From a virus, in the IMG/VR virus record IMGVR_UViG_3300033151_000248, positions 1-44,164 of that record: a stretch of DNA of 44,164 nucleotides. The stretch is one strand, 5' to 3'. The position numbers were made by a program, and so were the translations under genes. The notes under the pieces were generated by a model that saw only the letters and a program-made list of their open reading frames with translations, was not told where the DNA came from and ran no database searches. How positions within the stretch are numbered: the stretch's first letter is position 1; the number at the start of each line of letters is the position of its first letter. Below, piece by piece: positions 32,270 through 39,889 of the stretch.

Positions 32270-32481
32270 GACTTGCTACACCATCCTTTTGACTCAGCTA
32301 TGTAGTCATTGTAGATGTTCATTTCATTCATGCAGTCCTCGATGAGGTCGAGGTGATGGTTGGATTTGGTGCGTCCTAGGAACGCCTTGGCCATGTATTC
32401 AACAAGATCAGAGAGATACTGCTCCTGCCGACATCGCAAGATGCCATCTTCATCTAATATACTTTGTAATGTTCTCGCCAC
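32266..32481 (-). CDS. 71-aa first early gene of the block
   Basis: The GTG at 32481 is chosen since AGGAGG lies 8 bases upstream; a GTG 9 bases earlier overlaps this site. The protein is helical with several Cys and His (RCRQEQYLSDLVEYMAKAFL). It is the first gene behind the leftward promoter at 32535-32563. Confidence 0.6.
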   Translation of the reverse strand: MARTLQSILDEDGILRCRQEQYLSDLVEYMAKAFLGRTKSNHHLDLIEDCMNEMNIYNDYIAESKGWCSKS

Positions 32482-32534
32482 TACTATCACCTCCTTTAGG
32501 CTTGTTCATGGTTATTATTTGTCTCATTAATAAT

Positions 32535-32563
32535 ATTATATCACAAGTAAAATCAAAAGTGAA
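32535..32563 (-). promoter_or_regulatory. Leftward early promoter
   Basis: On the minus strand TTCACT (32563-32558), 17 bases, TGATATAAT with the -10 at 32540-32535. Its -35 and -10 are exact mirror positions of the rightward promoter about the centre 32736. Confidence 0.8.
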
Positions 32564-32606
32564 ATCTCGTTTGACCTTTTAATAGCTTATTTAAATAAGT
32601 TAAAAT

Positions 32607-32865
32607 CATTATTTGAAGTTAACAGAGGCGTAGTATAATAAAATCGAAATTGGAGATTGATTTGAATTTTTTAATCTTTGACCTAATCTAAGAAGACCTA
32701 GCCCCAGAAAGAGAGTATATATATATAAGAGATGATTTGCTCGCGCCTCTATACTCCTCTACGCTAGGGTAGCCTAGGGCTTAGATTGGAATAATGTTTA
32801 AAAAATCCAAATACACTTTGCGATTCGGATTATTTATACCACATCTCTGTTAACCTCAAATAATG
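32607..32865. repeat. Large imperfect palindrome in early/late control region
   Basis: This is the core of the gene-free stretch 32482-32943. A 21-bp arm at 32607-32627 is the reverse complement of 32845-32865 with one mismatch (core CTCTGTTAAC). Inner pairs 32660-32676 with 32796-32812 (15 of 17) and 32685-32692 with 32780-32787 (8 of 8) lie at exact mirror positions about 32736. The central 100 bases are only loosely symmetric and include a TA repeat near 32717-32727. No gene is visible here. It may be a regulator array, an origin or a packaging site. Confidence 0.85.
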
Positions 32866-32908
32866 AAGTAAACTGTGATTTTATTTGTTACAATAGTCGC
32901 TACTAATG

Positions 32909-32937
32909 TGTACAAAGATAAAAAAGCGTGATAGAAT
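32909..32937 (+). promoter_or_regulatory. Rightward late promoter
   Basis: TGTACA (32909-32914), 17 bases, then TGATAGAAT with the -10 at 32932-32937. Transcription would start near 32944, which is the first base of the next ATG, so the message may be leaderless. Confidence 0.65.
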
Positions 32938-32943
32938 ACTTAC

Positions 32944-33555
32944 ATGACTGAGTTAATTAAGACTGCATCTAAGATCGGGTTTCCTGCGAAACCAGACGAA
33001 CCGTTGGCGCTAGAACAGCGTCGTGAGATGGTTCGTAAGGCACGGAGTGCTAAACTCTATGAGCCGTTGGGAGAGCACGTAAACTCGTCTAATGTTGAGC
33101 GTTTAGAACCGTTACTTAATATCTTATCTGATACTAGCGCCCAAACACGGCGCAGAGTTCACAAAATGATTGAGATTTTACTCGAGCCTGGGGCGTACGT
33201 CCTGAGCTTCCGTGATCTATGTACTAAGATGGATGTCACATACAACAATTGGTGGCGAACCGTAGCTCAATACCCTGCAATATGGCGATTCGTGAATGCT
33301 ATAGTAATCGGTACAACCGACCTTGAGTTTGAGGGCAGAGTGCATGGTGCAGTGGCTCAACGGGCTATAGACGGTGGACACCAAGACTCACGCCTCTACT
33401 TAGAGCTGACGAAGAAACTCTCCCGTACAGGTTCGAAGGGCGGAGGCGGTAATACTATCATCTTCATTCAAGACACCATGAGTAGAGCAGAATATAGCCC
33501 CAAGGGCTCAGGCCCTAGTACTTTGGACCTGGAGATCGTGGATGCAGAGCCTTGA
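32944..33555 (+). CDS. Possible terminase small subunit
   Basis: The product is 203 aa. The central part (about 75-125) contains LSFRDLCTKMDVTYNNWWRTVAQYP, a helix-turn-helix-like segment as in small terminases that recognise the packaging site, preceded by a basic helix (QRREMVRKARSAK). The C-terminal part is Gly-rich (SKGGGGNTIIFIQ) and acidic at the end. It is the first rightward gene, about 900 bases before the large terminase, with an unrelated minus-strand gene between. No Shine-Dalgarno lies before the ATG. Call by position and domain layout. Confidence 0.5.
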   Translation: MTELIKTASKIGFPAKPDEPLALEQRREMVRKARSAKLYEPLGEHVNSSNVERLEPLLNILSDTSAQTRRRVHKMIEILLEPGAYVLSFRDLCTKMDVTYNNWWRTVAQYPAIWRFVNAIVIGTTDLEFEGRVHGAVAQRAIDGGHQDSRLYLELTKKLSRTGSKGGGGNTIIFIQDTMSRAEYSPKGSGPSTLDLEIVDAEP

Positions 33556-33581
33556 TGGCCTGAAAGGCTACGGATGCGTCG

Positions 33582-33614
33582 AAAAAAAGGGCGAGTGCCG
33601 TGTGGCACCCGCCC
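33582..33614 (-). terminator. Intrinsic terminator, minus strand
   Basis: GGGCGGGTGCC (33614-33604, minus strand) pairs with GGCACTCGCCC (33599-33589) in an 11-bp stem with one G-U and a 4-base loop, followed by seven T (33588-33582). It ends the 90-aa gene that reads towards the small terminase. Confidence 0.9.
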
Positions 33615-33622
33615 GCGATCAG

Positions 33623-33895
33623 TTACTCACTGATCGGTTGGAAGACCGTGTACTTGGAGTAGAACTCGTTCCACCAAGCTTTCGCCATGGTCTCGTCGGC
33701 CATGACACTCTCGACCTCGCCCCCGTGCTTGAGCTCGATGGCGGCGGTGATGAACTCAGCCTTGGTGAAGCTCTCTTGCTCCAGTGCCCAGCCGAACAGT
33801 GCACGCTTGCTCGTGCCGCGGCGGTAGGGGTTGACAGGATTGTCAATCTCCACACCGTCCACGCGAACGATCGCTTTTACCTTAAAGTTCTTCAT
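33623..33895 (-). CDS. 90-aa hypothetical protein, own transcription unit
   Basis: I start at 33895 since AGGAG lies 6 bases upstream; an ATG at 33973 has no site. The protein starts MKNFKVKAIVRVDGVEIDNP and is followed by NPYRRGTSKRALFGWALEQ and an acidic-aromatic end (AWWNEFYSKY). It lies alone between two rightward genes, with its own promoter and a strong terminator, like a moron gene. GC content is higher than in the flanking intergenic DNA. Confidence 0.7.
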   Translation of the reverse strand: MKNFKVKAIVRVDGVEIDNPVNPYRRGTSKRALFGWALEQESFTKAEFITAAIELKHGGEVESVMADETMAKAWWNEFYSKYTVFQPISE

Positions 33896-33973
33896 CTCCG
33901 TCTCCTTTACAATTGCTCTTCGGAACGATATGTCCCTTTGAGCTAATTTATTTAATGTTATTATAGGTTTCAT

Positions 33974-34366
33974 TATTTAGTTATTTATGTTACAATTAAT
34001 TTAATATTTAGTTATTTAAATATCATATAATTATTTTCATTCTCCTTATTAATTATAAATACATTATAACATATTTCATAACTTTTGTACACATAAATAA
34101 CACAATATATAAATATTTGTTCTTATAATAACTCAATCATAAGTATGTACTATTATATATAATGTAACAATTATAACATAGTTATTATAATAATGTATGC
34201 AATAAATACAATACCTATACAAAAGGTATAAGAATTTGAGCCCCGGGGTTAATTCTTTAATACTATTAGAGCAAATAGAGCTTTGCCGGCTACGCACGCA
34301 GTGAACGCGTCCAAATTTTTTAGGAAAGAGTACTTCTTCTGCTGTAAATAGAATATAGGCCAAAGT
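33974..34366. other. AT-rich gene-free stretch before the terminase
   Basis: About 390 bases of very AT-rich DNA hold a leftward promoter (34063-34091), repeats of ATTTAGTTATTTA near 33971-34018 and many TATAAT-like words. They also hold a short GC island with GAGCCCCGGGGTT (34238-34250), then ACGCACGCAGTGAACGCGT and a T run near 34317. No gene is supported; the leftward frame at 34133-34363 is biased and lacks a site. An origin or a packaging signal could lie here. Confidence 0.5.
34063..34091 (-). promoter_or_regulatory. Promoter of the 90-aa gene
   Basis: On the minus strand TGTACA (34091-34086), 17 bases, then TATAAT (34068-34063). It uses the same -35 word as the rightward late promoter. 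The leader to the 33895 start is about 160 bases. Confidence 0.7.
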
Positions 34367-34486
34367 ATGAAGAACCCTGACAGAGACGAAGTCATAGGAG
34401 CCATGGTAATTTGGGGACTGTTCATCACTTGTATGATATTAGCTCTTATTCTGTTTCTTCCAGTATTAAGATCATGTAATGTCTAA
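34367..34486 (+). CDS. 39-aa single-TM protein
   Basis: The ATG opens MKNPDRDEVIGAMVIWGLFI, one membrane segment follows to about residue 34, and the end is basic with Cys. The stop overlaps the terminase start by 8 bases, which supports translation coupling. The ribosome site is weak. Function unknown. Confidence 0.5.
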   Translation: MKNPDRDEVIGAMVIWGLFITCMILALILFLPVLRSCNV

Positions 34487-35885
34487 AACCATAGAATTTC
34501 GCCTCTCCAATTATTACATCCCTCTACCAAAACAGAGGTTGTTTCATGAGTCACCGGCTAAATACAAATGCTACATGGGCGGATTCGGGAGCGGTAAGAC
34601 TTTCGCTCTCTGTTGGGAAGCTCTCTTACTATCTCTTGAATATCCCGGAAACTACGGACTGGTTGGTCGTTACACCTACCCAGAACTCCGCGATACTACT
34701 ATGTTCGAGTTCTTCAATGTCTGTCCGGACTTCCTCATCAAGGAGTATAAGAAGACAGAGAACAAGGTCGTGCTCTACAATGACTCAACCATATTATTTA
34801 GACACCTAGAAGAGCCCGACAAACTCAAGTCTCTGAACCTCGGGTTCTTCGGCATTGATGAAATGACTGAGATTCCGGAAGATGTCTTCCTCATGCTTCA
34901 GTCTAGGTTACGCAAAAAAGAGGTACCGCGGCGCGTTGGGTTCGGCAGTACAAACCCGGAAGGTAAGGACTGGGTCTGGAATATGTTCTGCAGAACACAG
35001 CGCGAAAATCCCAAGTATCTCATGGTCCAGGCACCGACTACCGAAAACCCACATCTTCCAGAGGACTACGTCGATGACCTCATCGAAGGAAAACCAGAGT
35101 ACTGGGTCAACCGGTACATTAAAGGTGATCCAAGTGCATTCTCGGGGCAGATTCTTACTATGTGGGACGAACGAGAGCATGTCATCGAGCCTTTTGATAT
35201 ACCGGAGGACTGGAACCGGCTTGCAATTCTGGACCACGGGACGAATAATCCTACCTGTAATCTTTGGATGGCCATCAGCCCTGAAGGCTTCAAAGTCATC
35301 TATAAAGAGCATTACGAGTCTGGAAAAACCGTAGACTACCACGCTGAGAAAATCATCCTCAAGACTGGGTCCGATAATGTCCCAATGTGGCTAGCAGACC
35401 CGGCGATCTTTAATAAGACCCTTCAGTCTCCTACCAGAGGATTGTATTCCATTGCTGACTTATATGCTGAATACGGCTTGCACTACGGTCCAGCGGATAA
35501 CGACCGTCAAGCGGGCATCCAAATGATGCTGGAGAACTTTAAAGTATACGACAAGCTTGTGAACCCGTTCACTCAAAAGCAGGGTTCACCGAAAATATTC
35601 ATCTTCAAAAGTTGCGAATGGTGCATTTATGAACTCCCACAATGGCGGTGGAAAGAGCAAAGAATCCGTGGACGCTACCGCAACAAACCAGAAGAGCCTG
35701 AGAAGGCTAATGACCACACTGTTGACTGTGTCAGGTATGGACTTATGTCTCTGCCTGTGCCAGCGAAGAAGAAGCAGTTGGCAGCGGATAAACGACCCTT
35801 CCCCTCTGTACACGATAGACGTTGGGACTTCCTCGAGAAGAGGGCCAAACGACACGCCAAAGCGAACATCCTCGTTCCTTGGTAG
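34479..35885 (+). CDS. terL: Terminase large subunit
   Basis: The product is 468 aa. Walker A is GGFGSGKT (34-41), Walker B is LGFFGIDEMTE (Asp127-Glu128), and the coupling region has STNPEGKDW. The RNase H-like nuclease has Asp252 in LAILDHGT and Asp412/Asp416 in NDHTVDCVRYG. It drives DNA into the procapsid through the portal and cuts concatemers. It follows a small TM gene by overlap and is followed by a basic protein and an RNA-like element before the portal. Confidence 0.95.
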   Translation: MSKTIEFRLSNYYIPLPKQRLFHESPAKYKCYMGGFGSGKTFALCWEALLLSLEYPGNYGLVGRYTYPELRDTTMFEFFNVCPDFLIKEYKKTENKVVLYNDSTILFRHLEEPDKLKSLNLGFFGIDEMTEIPEDVFLMLQSRLRKKEVPRRVGFGSTNPEGKDWVWNMFCRTQRENPKYLMVQAPTTENPHLPEDYVDDLIEGKPEYWVNRYIKGDPSAFSGQILTMWDEREHVIEPFDIPEDWNRLAILDHGTNNPTCNLWMAISPEGFKVIYKEHYESGKTVDYHAEKIILKTGSDNVPMWLADPAIFNKTLQSPTRGLYSIADLYAEYGLHYGPADNDRQAGIQMMLENFKVYDKLVNPFTQKQGSPKIFIFKSCEWCIYELPQWRWKEQRIRGRYRNKPEEPEKANDHTVDCVRYGLMSLPVPAKKKQLAADKRPFPSVHDRRWDFLEKRAKRHAKANILVPW

Positions 35886-35893
35886 GAGAAGGT

Positions 35894-36076
35894 ATGAAGA
35901 TCAAGACTGATGTAGGAGGTAAGGGCTACGGCAAACAAGGTAAGAAGCCGCAGCACGAGCTTCCGAAAGGCGAAACGCCTACGTCACCCGCCAAAGCACC
36001 GCACGGTGATAGAGGTGCTCCAGTAGGACAAGCCGGCGGGTACGAGAATACTCACGGTAGCGGCGGTTCTAGATAA
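35894..36076 (+). CDS. 60-aa basic low-complexity protein
   Basis: I start at the ATG at 35894 with AGGAG 5 bases upstream. The protein starts MKIKTDVGGKGYGKQGKKPQ and is rich in Gly, Lys, Pro and His throughout, without hydrophobic core, so probably disordered. It may contact DNA or the terminase during packaging. No family known. Confidence 0.6.
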   Translation: MKIKTDVGGKGYGKQGKKPQHELPKGETPTSPAKAPHGDRGAPVGQAGGYENTHGSGGSR

Positions 36077-36080
36077 CTAT

Positions 36081-36185
36081 GTGGGAGGTCGCCACAAATA
36101 GGTGGTCGTACTACGAGTACCCCTCAACCCACTTGTAGGCTCCGTGAGCCCTAGACCAGCTAGTGGATGACCTCCCACCATTTTT
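36081..36185 (+). ncRNA. Multibranched structured RNA candidate (or complex terminator)
   Basis: GTGGGAGGTC (36081-36090) pairs perfectly with GACCTCCCAC (36169-36178), enclosing 78 bases that fold into three arms. CCAC pairs with GTGG (36092-36095, 36102-36105). GTACT pairs with AGTAC (36108-36112, 36116-36120). CCACT pairs with AGTGG (36129-36133, 36162-36166), itself enclosing GGCTC with GAGCC (36138-36142, 36146-36150). Five T follow at 36181-36185. No gene fits here. It lies between the terminase genes and the portal gene. Confidence 0.65.
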
Positions 36186-36193
36186 GAGGAATC

Positions 36194-36502
36194 ATGTTTA
36201 TCACAAAAGATCACTTGGATACATTATTGAAATTACAGGCAGAAATGATTGTACGGTCTATTAATAATGATATACAATCGATACATAAAACGGTTGATAA
36301 TTTATTTGGTGAAATTCGTGAGCTAAAAGCAATTCTTCAAATGGCAATGGGCATTAGTAATGCCAGTCCTTACCCACCTCAGCCAAATCCTCCTAACCAC
36401 TTAGAAAAATTACGAACTATCCAAGCCGCCATGGACGCTCAGGTAGGTTCGGTGACTGAAGGGACTGTCGACTTACCTAGGGAGCTAAAGGAACGTGGCT
36501 AG
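36194..36502 (+). CDS. 102-aa coiled-coil virion or assembly protein
   Basis: GAGG lies 6 bases before the ATG. Residues 1-50 form a helix or coiled coil (HKTVDNLFGEIRELKAILQM), followed by a Pro-rich hinge (YPPQPNPPNH) and a second helix. It overlaps the portal start by 8 bases. It may be a head-tail or assembly factor. No family is recognised. Confidence 0.6.
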   Translation: MFITKDHLDTLLKLQAEMIVRSINNDIQSIHKTVDNLFGEIRELKAILQMAMGISNASPYPPQPNPPNHLEKLRTIQAAMDAQVGSVTEGTVDLPRELKERG

Positions 36503-38648
36503 ATTAACAGTTAACACGAGAGACGACGTCTTCTCTGAAGTTCAACTGATATTCCGCCGCTGGCGGATGTTCAAGTTACCATTTGAGGGCAACATGTTCC
36601 TCAATATGGCATTCTATTACGGCTTTCAATGGACAATATATAACCTACTGACTGCTGAACTGCAAGAAGTAGATAATCCCGCCGGGCTTATTCGCATTAC
36701 CTCCAACCAAATCCAGCCTCGAATGCGTAATCTACACGCTAAAATGACTAAGTCTAGACCTCAGGTCGACGCAATTCCAGACAACTGGTCAGAAAAATCT
36801 GTTCGGGCGGCTAGCCTAAGCAGAAAGTTGATGGAACAGTGGAAAGTGGACCATGATGAGGATCAACTAGACTCAGAAACTGTAGACTGGACATTAATTT
36901 GCGGCAATAGTTGGAGAAAGGTGGGTTTTGACCCAACTGAAGGTGAGCAACGATCAATTGACATGGAGAAATTCCAGGAATACGCTGGATTAGATCCGGA
37001 AACTGGATTAGCTCAGCAGAGTGAGTACTTTGCACCAAATGAAGATCAAACTCAGGTAGATTTCAATGTAGGCGAGATATTTGACGAAGTAGTACCGCCA
37101 TTTGAGCTCTACTTTCCAGAGTATGCCAGCACTATGGCGAATACTCAGGAGCTGCTTCAGGTAAAACTGATGCCTCTCCAAGAGGTTCGTGACAAATGGG
37201 GACTGAGAAAGACCAAGGATGTCGCACCGACTAAAGACATACATCTGGGGAATTATTTCCAGACACGTCTCCTCGGTATGGCGAATCCCGAAGTTGGGAC
37301 CGCGACGGGTATTTCTCAGGCTCTGCTTAGAGGTGAGGACATTGTCTACGTTAAGGAACATTGGATCAAACCATCTAAACGGTATCCGAAAGGTCAACTA
37401 CGAATTGTCGCGGGTGAAGATGCTAGAGGCACTCTCTATGCTGAGAGTAATCCTTATTATGATGCTTGGCAACCGGACGGCATTCTTAAAGAGCAAGGGT
37501 ACATTCCTTTCATCAAATTCGCGGCAATCAACGCCCCAGGGAGAATCTGGGACATTTCGCCGGTAGAAGCAATGCGGCCACTTCAGGCCGAGTATAATAA
37601 GTGCATCTCTGAAATCGTGCAGAACCGGATAACTGTAGGTCGAAATAAAATCATTGCTCCGAAGACAGCTAACATTGATGAGGAGGAAGTAGCCAACATC
37701 CATGGTCAATTCCTTCAGTTCTCAGGAATTATCCCACCACAAATCTTTCCAGCACAACCGTTACCCATTCAGACCGAACGCGAGATTGAGAGAAATTCCA
37801 AAGATCTCGATACCATCTCGGGGTCTCATGAAGTCTCTCGAGCACAAGTACCTTCGGGCGTTAAATCAGGAATTGCTATTAACTATCTCCTCGAACAAGA
37901 CGATACCACTCTTGGTCCGATTATCGCCAATTATGAACGAGCACAGACAAAACTAAAGCGTGCTAAGTTAGGTCTGGCGAAGTACTACTACCTAGAGGAT
38001 CGTCTAATCAAAGACGCGAATACTGATGACCCCATGGAGGTCTTGTCTTTTAAAGGTTCTGATCTTACTACTAATCTTAGGCTTGTACCTGGTTCTGCGC
38101 TGCCACAAAGTAGAGCAGCACTCCAAGCCATCTACATGGATTTATACGAGCGTGGAGCTATCATAGACGAAGCTACTGGAATGCCAGACCCCAAGAAACT
38201 TATGCGCATGCTTAAAGATACTATGCCTGTTGAGTCATTCTTCGAAGCAGAAAATTTGGATGAGTCTAGAGCGACTCGAGAAAATCTTATGTTGTCACGT
38301 GGCCAGTTTATGGAGCCTAAGCACTGGGAAGACCATAAGGTTCATGTTGAGGCTCACAACCGATTTAGGAAGTCTGAGACTTTCTATAAACTCGTAGAGC
38401 AAGATCAACAGATCTCTCAAATGTTTGATTACCATATAACGTTTCATATCCAATTCTTAGCACCGCCTACTGATTCAGGCTTTGAATCTGCGCTTGGTGG
38501 TATGCCAGGACCAGGTTCAGGGTCAGGCCAGTCTGGACAACCATCACGGATTAGTCCAGGTATGATGGGATCAGGTTCAGGTGGGGCACTAAATAATCCA
38601 CCGAGTAATAGAGGTCAGACGTTCGGTGGTTCGATGGGAGGCAGGTAA
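36495..38648 (+). CDS. Portal protein
   Basis: The product is 717 aa, typical of podovirus portals. The N-terminal part (GNMFLNMAFYYGFQW, then ITSNQIQPRMRNLHAKMTKS RP) has the wing and clip layout of these proteins; the middle has APGRIWDISPVEAMRPLQAEY, and a long helical stem region follows (about 440-560). The C-terminal 60 residues are Gly/Ser/Pro-rich and probably disordered. It forms the dodecameric ring through which the terminase packs DNA. It is followed at once (TAATG) by a small protein, scaffold and capsid. Confidence 0.85.
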   Translation: MARLTVNTRDDVFSEVQLIFRRWRMFKLPFEGNMFLNMAFYYGFQWTIYNLLTAELQEVDNPAGLIRITSNQIQPRMRNLHAKMTKSRPQVDAIPDNWSEKSVRAASLSRKLMEQWKVDHDEDQLDSETVDWTLICGNSWRKVGFDPTEGEQRSIDMEKFQEYAGLDPETGLAQQSEYFAPNEDQTQVDFNVGEIFDEVVPPFELYFPEYASTMANTQELLQVKLMPLQEVRDKWGLRKTKDVAPTKDIHLGNYFQTRLLGMANPEVGTATGISQALLRGEDIVYVKEHWIKPSKRYPKGQLRIVAGEDARGTLYAESNPYYDAWQPDGILKEQGYIPFIKFAAINAPGRIWDISPVEAMRPLQAEYNKCISEIVQNRITVGRNKIIAPKTANIDEEEVANIHGQFLQFSGIIPPQIFPAQPLPIQTEREIERNSKDLDTISGSHEVSRAQVPSGVKSGIAINYLLEQDDTTLGPIIANYERAQTKLKRAKLGLAKYYYLEDRLIKDANTDDPMEVLSFKGSDLTTNLRLVPGSALPQSRAALQAIYMDLYERGAIIDEATGMPDPKKLMRMLKDTMPVESFFEAENLDESRATRENLMLSRGQFMEPKHWEDHKVHVEAHNRFRKSETFYKLVEQDQQISQMFDYHITFHIQFLAPPTDSGFESALGGMPGPGSGSGQSGQPSRISPGMMGSGSGGALNNPPSNRGQTFGGSMGGR

Positions 38649-38998
38649 TGGCCGATATTCTGGTACATAATACTACTGATGAAGATGTCAATTTTTGGTG
38701 GGGAAATGATCTCTATGTATTCCCTGCTGGTTCTGTAATTCCATGTCCTAGAAAGGTCGCACTCGACTGTTTCAAGCATAAAGATTATAAGATGTTGGAA
38801 GCTGTAGATCCTGCTAAAAAAGAAGGTAAAAAAGAGAAAAAGGTACCTACTGTTCAGCCATGGGATACAGAGGACTGGGATCCTATGACAGCACCTCTTG
38901 GTGAGATTCAGCAGTACTTTACTGTGCATAACCTAATCTGGAACGATGATGATGACGAAGCAAGGGATATTGTTTACGAGCACCTAATTTCTAAATAG
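38648..38998 (+). CDS. 116-aa hypothetical head-module protein
   Basis: The protein begins MADILVHNTTDEDVNFWWG, with a short beta domain, then a Lys-rich linker (KKEGKKEKKVP) and an acidic C-terminus (WNDDDDEARDIVYEHL). It lies between portal and scaffold. It could be a head assembly or connector protein. Confidence 0.6.
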   Translation: MADILVHNTTDEDVNFWWGNDLYVFPAGSVIPCPRKVALDCFKHKDYKMLEAVDPAKKEGKKEKKVPTVQPWDTEDWDPMTAPLGEIQQYFTVHNLIWNDDDDEARDIVYEHLISK

Positions 38999-39007
38999 GA
39001 GTAGAGA

Positions 39008-39889
39008 ATGGCCCTGCAGCTAAATTTAGATGGGAAAACCATTGGTCAGCTCGATGAGAGCGGTAAATTACAAGATACCGATGGTAAACCCGTAGTTGCC
39101 CCTCAAAAACCCGCTGTTGATGAACCGGAAAAGTTAACAGTTCCCCTTAATCCGTTTGAGAGGCAGATACAGCAAGATGTAAAACCAGATGATAATGATC
39201 CTGATCCTGATAAACCGAAAGGTGACAATGACGGTGATCCCTTTGAGGGAATACCAGCTCCTCTAAAATCTTTCGTTGTAGACCAGACCAATACGCTTGT
39301 AGCGACACAGAAACAAAATAAGCTCTTACAGGATTCTTTAAATCAACTTTCTGCTACTATTAGACAGTCTAATCAAACTCCAGCTCAAGTTGAAGAAATA
39401 ATCAAGGACTCTATTCCGGACGGTCTTGACAAGGAAAAAGATCCTTTTGGTCTAGCCCAGACCATTAAGGGGATGGTAAAAGCACTTAACACAATGAATA
39501 CCAAAGTCAATCGGCTAGATCAGAACGCTGGTTACCAAGCTGGCGTTGCATTAATGGAAGCTGAGAAAAGTAAGCATGCAATTTTTAAAGATAAGAAGCT
39601 TTCTTCTCTCGCGGACAAAGTATTGCAATCTGAATTAAGTACTTCTAGCGACCCGATGGCTCTTATTGTTCAACGCGTGGCAGACCAATTTGAGGAAGTC
39701 GGTGCTGTTGCTGAGAAGGAATATGTCAAGGAAAAGATTAAGAGAACTGAGAAAGTCCCTCAATCTGTAAGACGTAGTGATGGTGCCACCGCGGCCATCA
39801 CAGTTGACAAGCCTAAGAATGTTGCTGAAGCTAGTAAAGCCTATGCGGCTTGGCGAACAGCATCAACAAAGGCAAGACGAGGACAATAA
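39008..39889 (+). CDS. Scaffolding protein
   Basis: The product is 293 aa. An acidic, Pro/Asp-rich disordered region (about 25-85, DDNDPDPDKPKGDNDGDP) is followed by a coiled-coil region and a basic C-terminus (KAYAAWRTASTKARRGQ), the classic layout of a phage scaffold that binds capsid protein by its basic end. It stands directly before the major capsid gene with the stop adjoining the start. No protease domain is visible. Confidence 0.8.
   Translation: MALQLNLDGKTIGQLDESGKLQDTDGKPVVAPQKPAVDEPEKLTVPLNPFERQIQQDVKPDDNDPDPDKPKGDNDGDPFEGIPAPLKSFVVDQTNTLVATQKQNKLLQDSLNQLSATIRQSNQTPAQVEEIIKDSIPDGLDKEKDPFGLAQTIKGMVKALNTMNTKVNRLDQNAGYQAGVALMEAEKSKHAIFKDKKLSSLADKVLQSELSTSSDPMALIVQRVADQFEEVGAVAEKEYVKEKIKRTEKVPQSVRRSDGATAAITVDKPKNVAEASKAYAAWRTASTKARRGQ

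Noticed and set aside
33542-33946. Plus-strand frame of 134 codons after the small terminase
   Set aside because: It crosses the minus-strand terminator hairpin and the 90-aa gene, and has no ribosome site.
34133-34363. Leftward frame of 76 codons in AT-rich DNA
   Set aside because: The product is mostly Tyr and Ile from TAT/ATA runs, with no ribosome site or promoter. It is best seen as chance.
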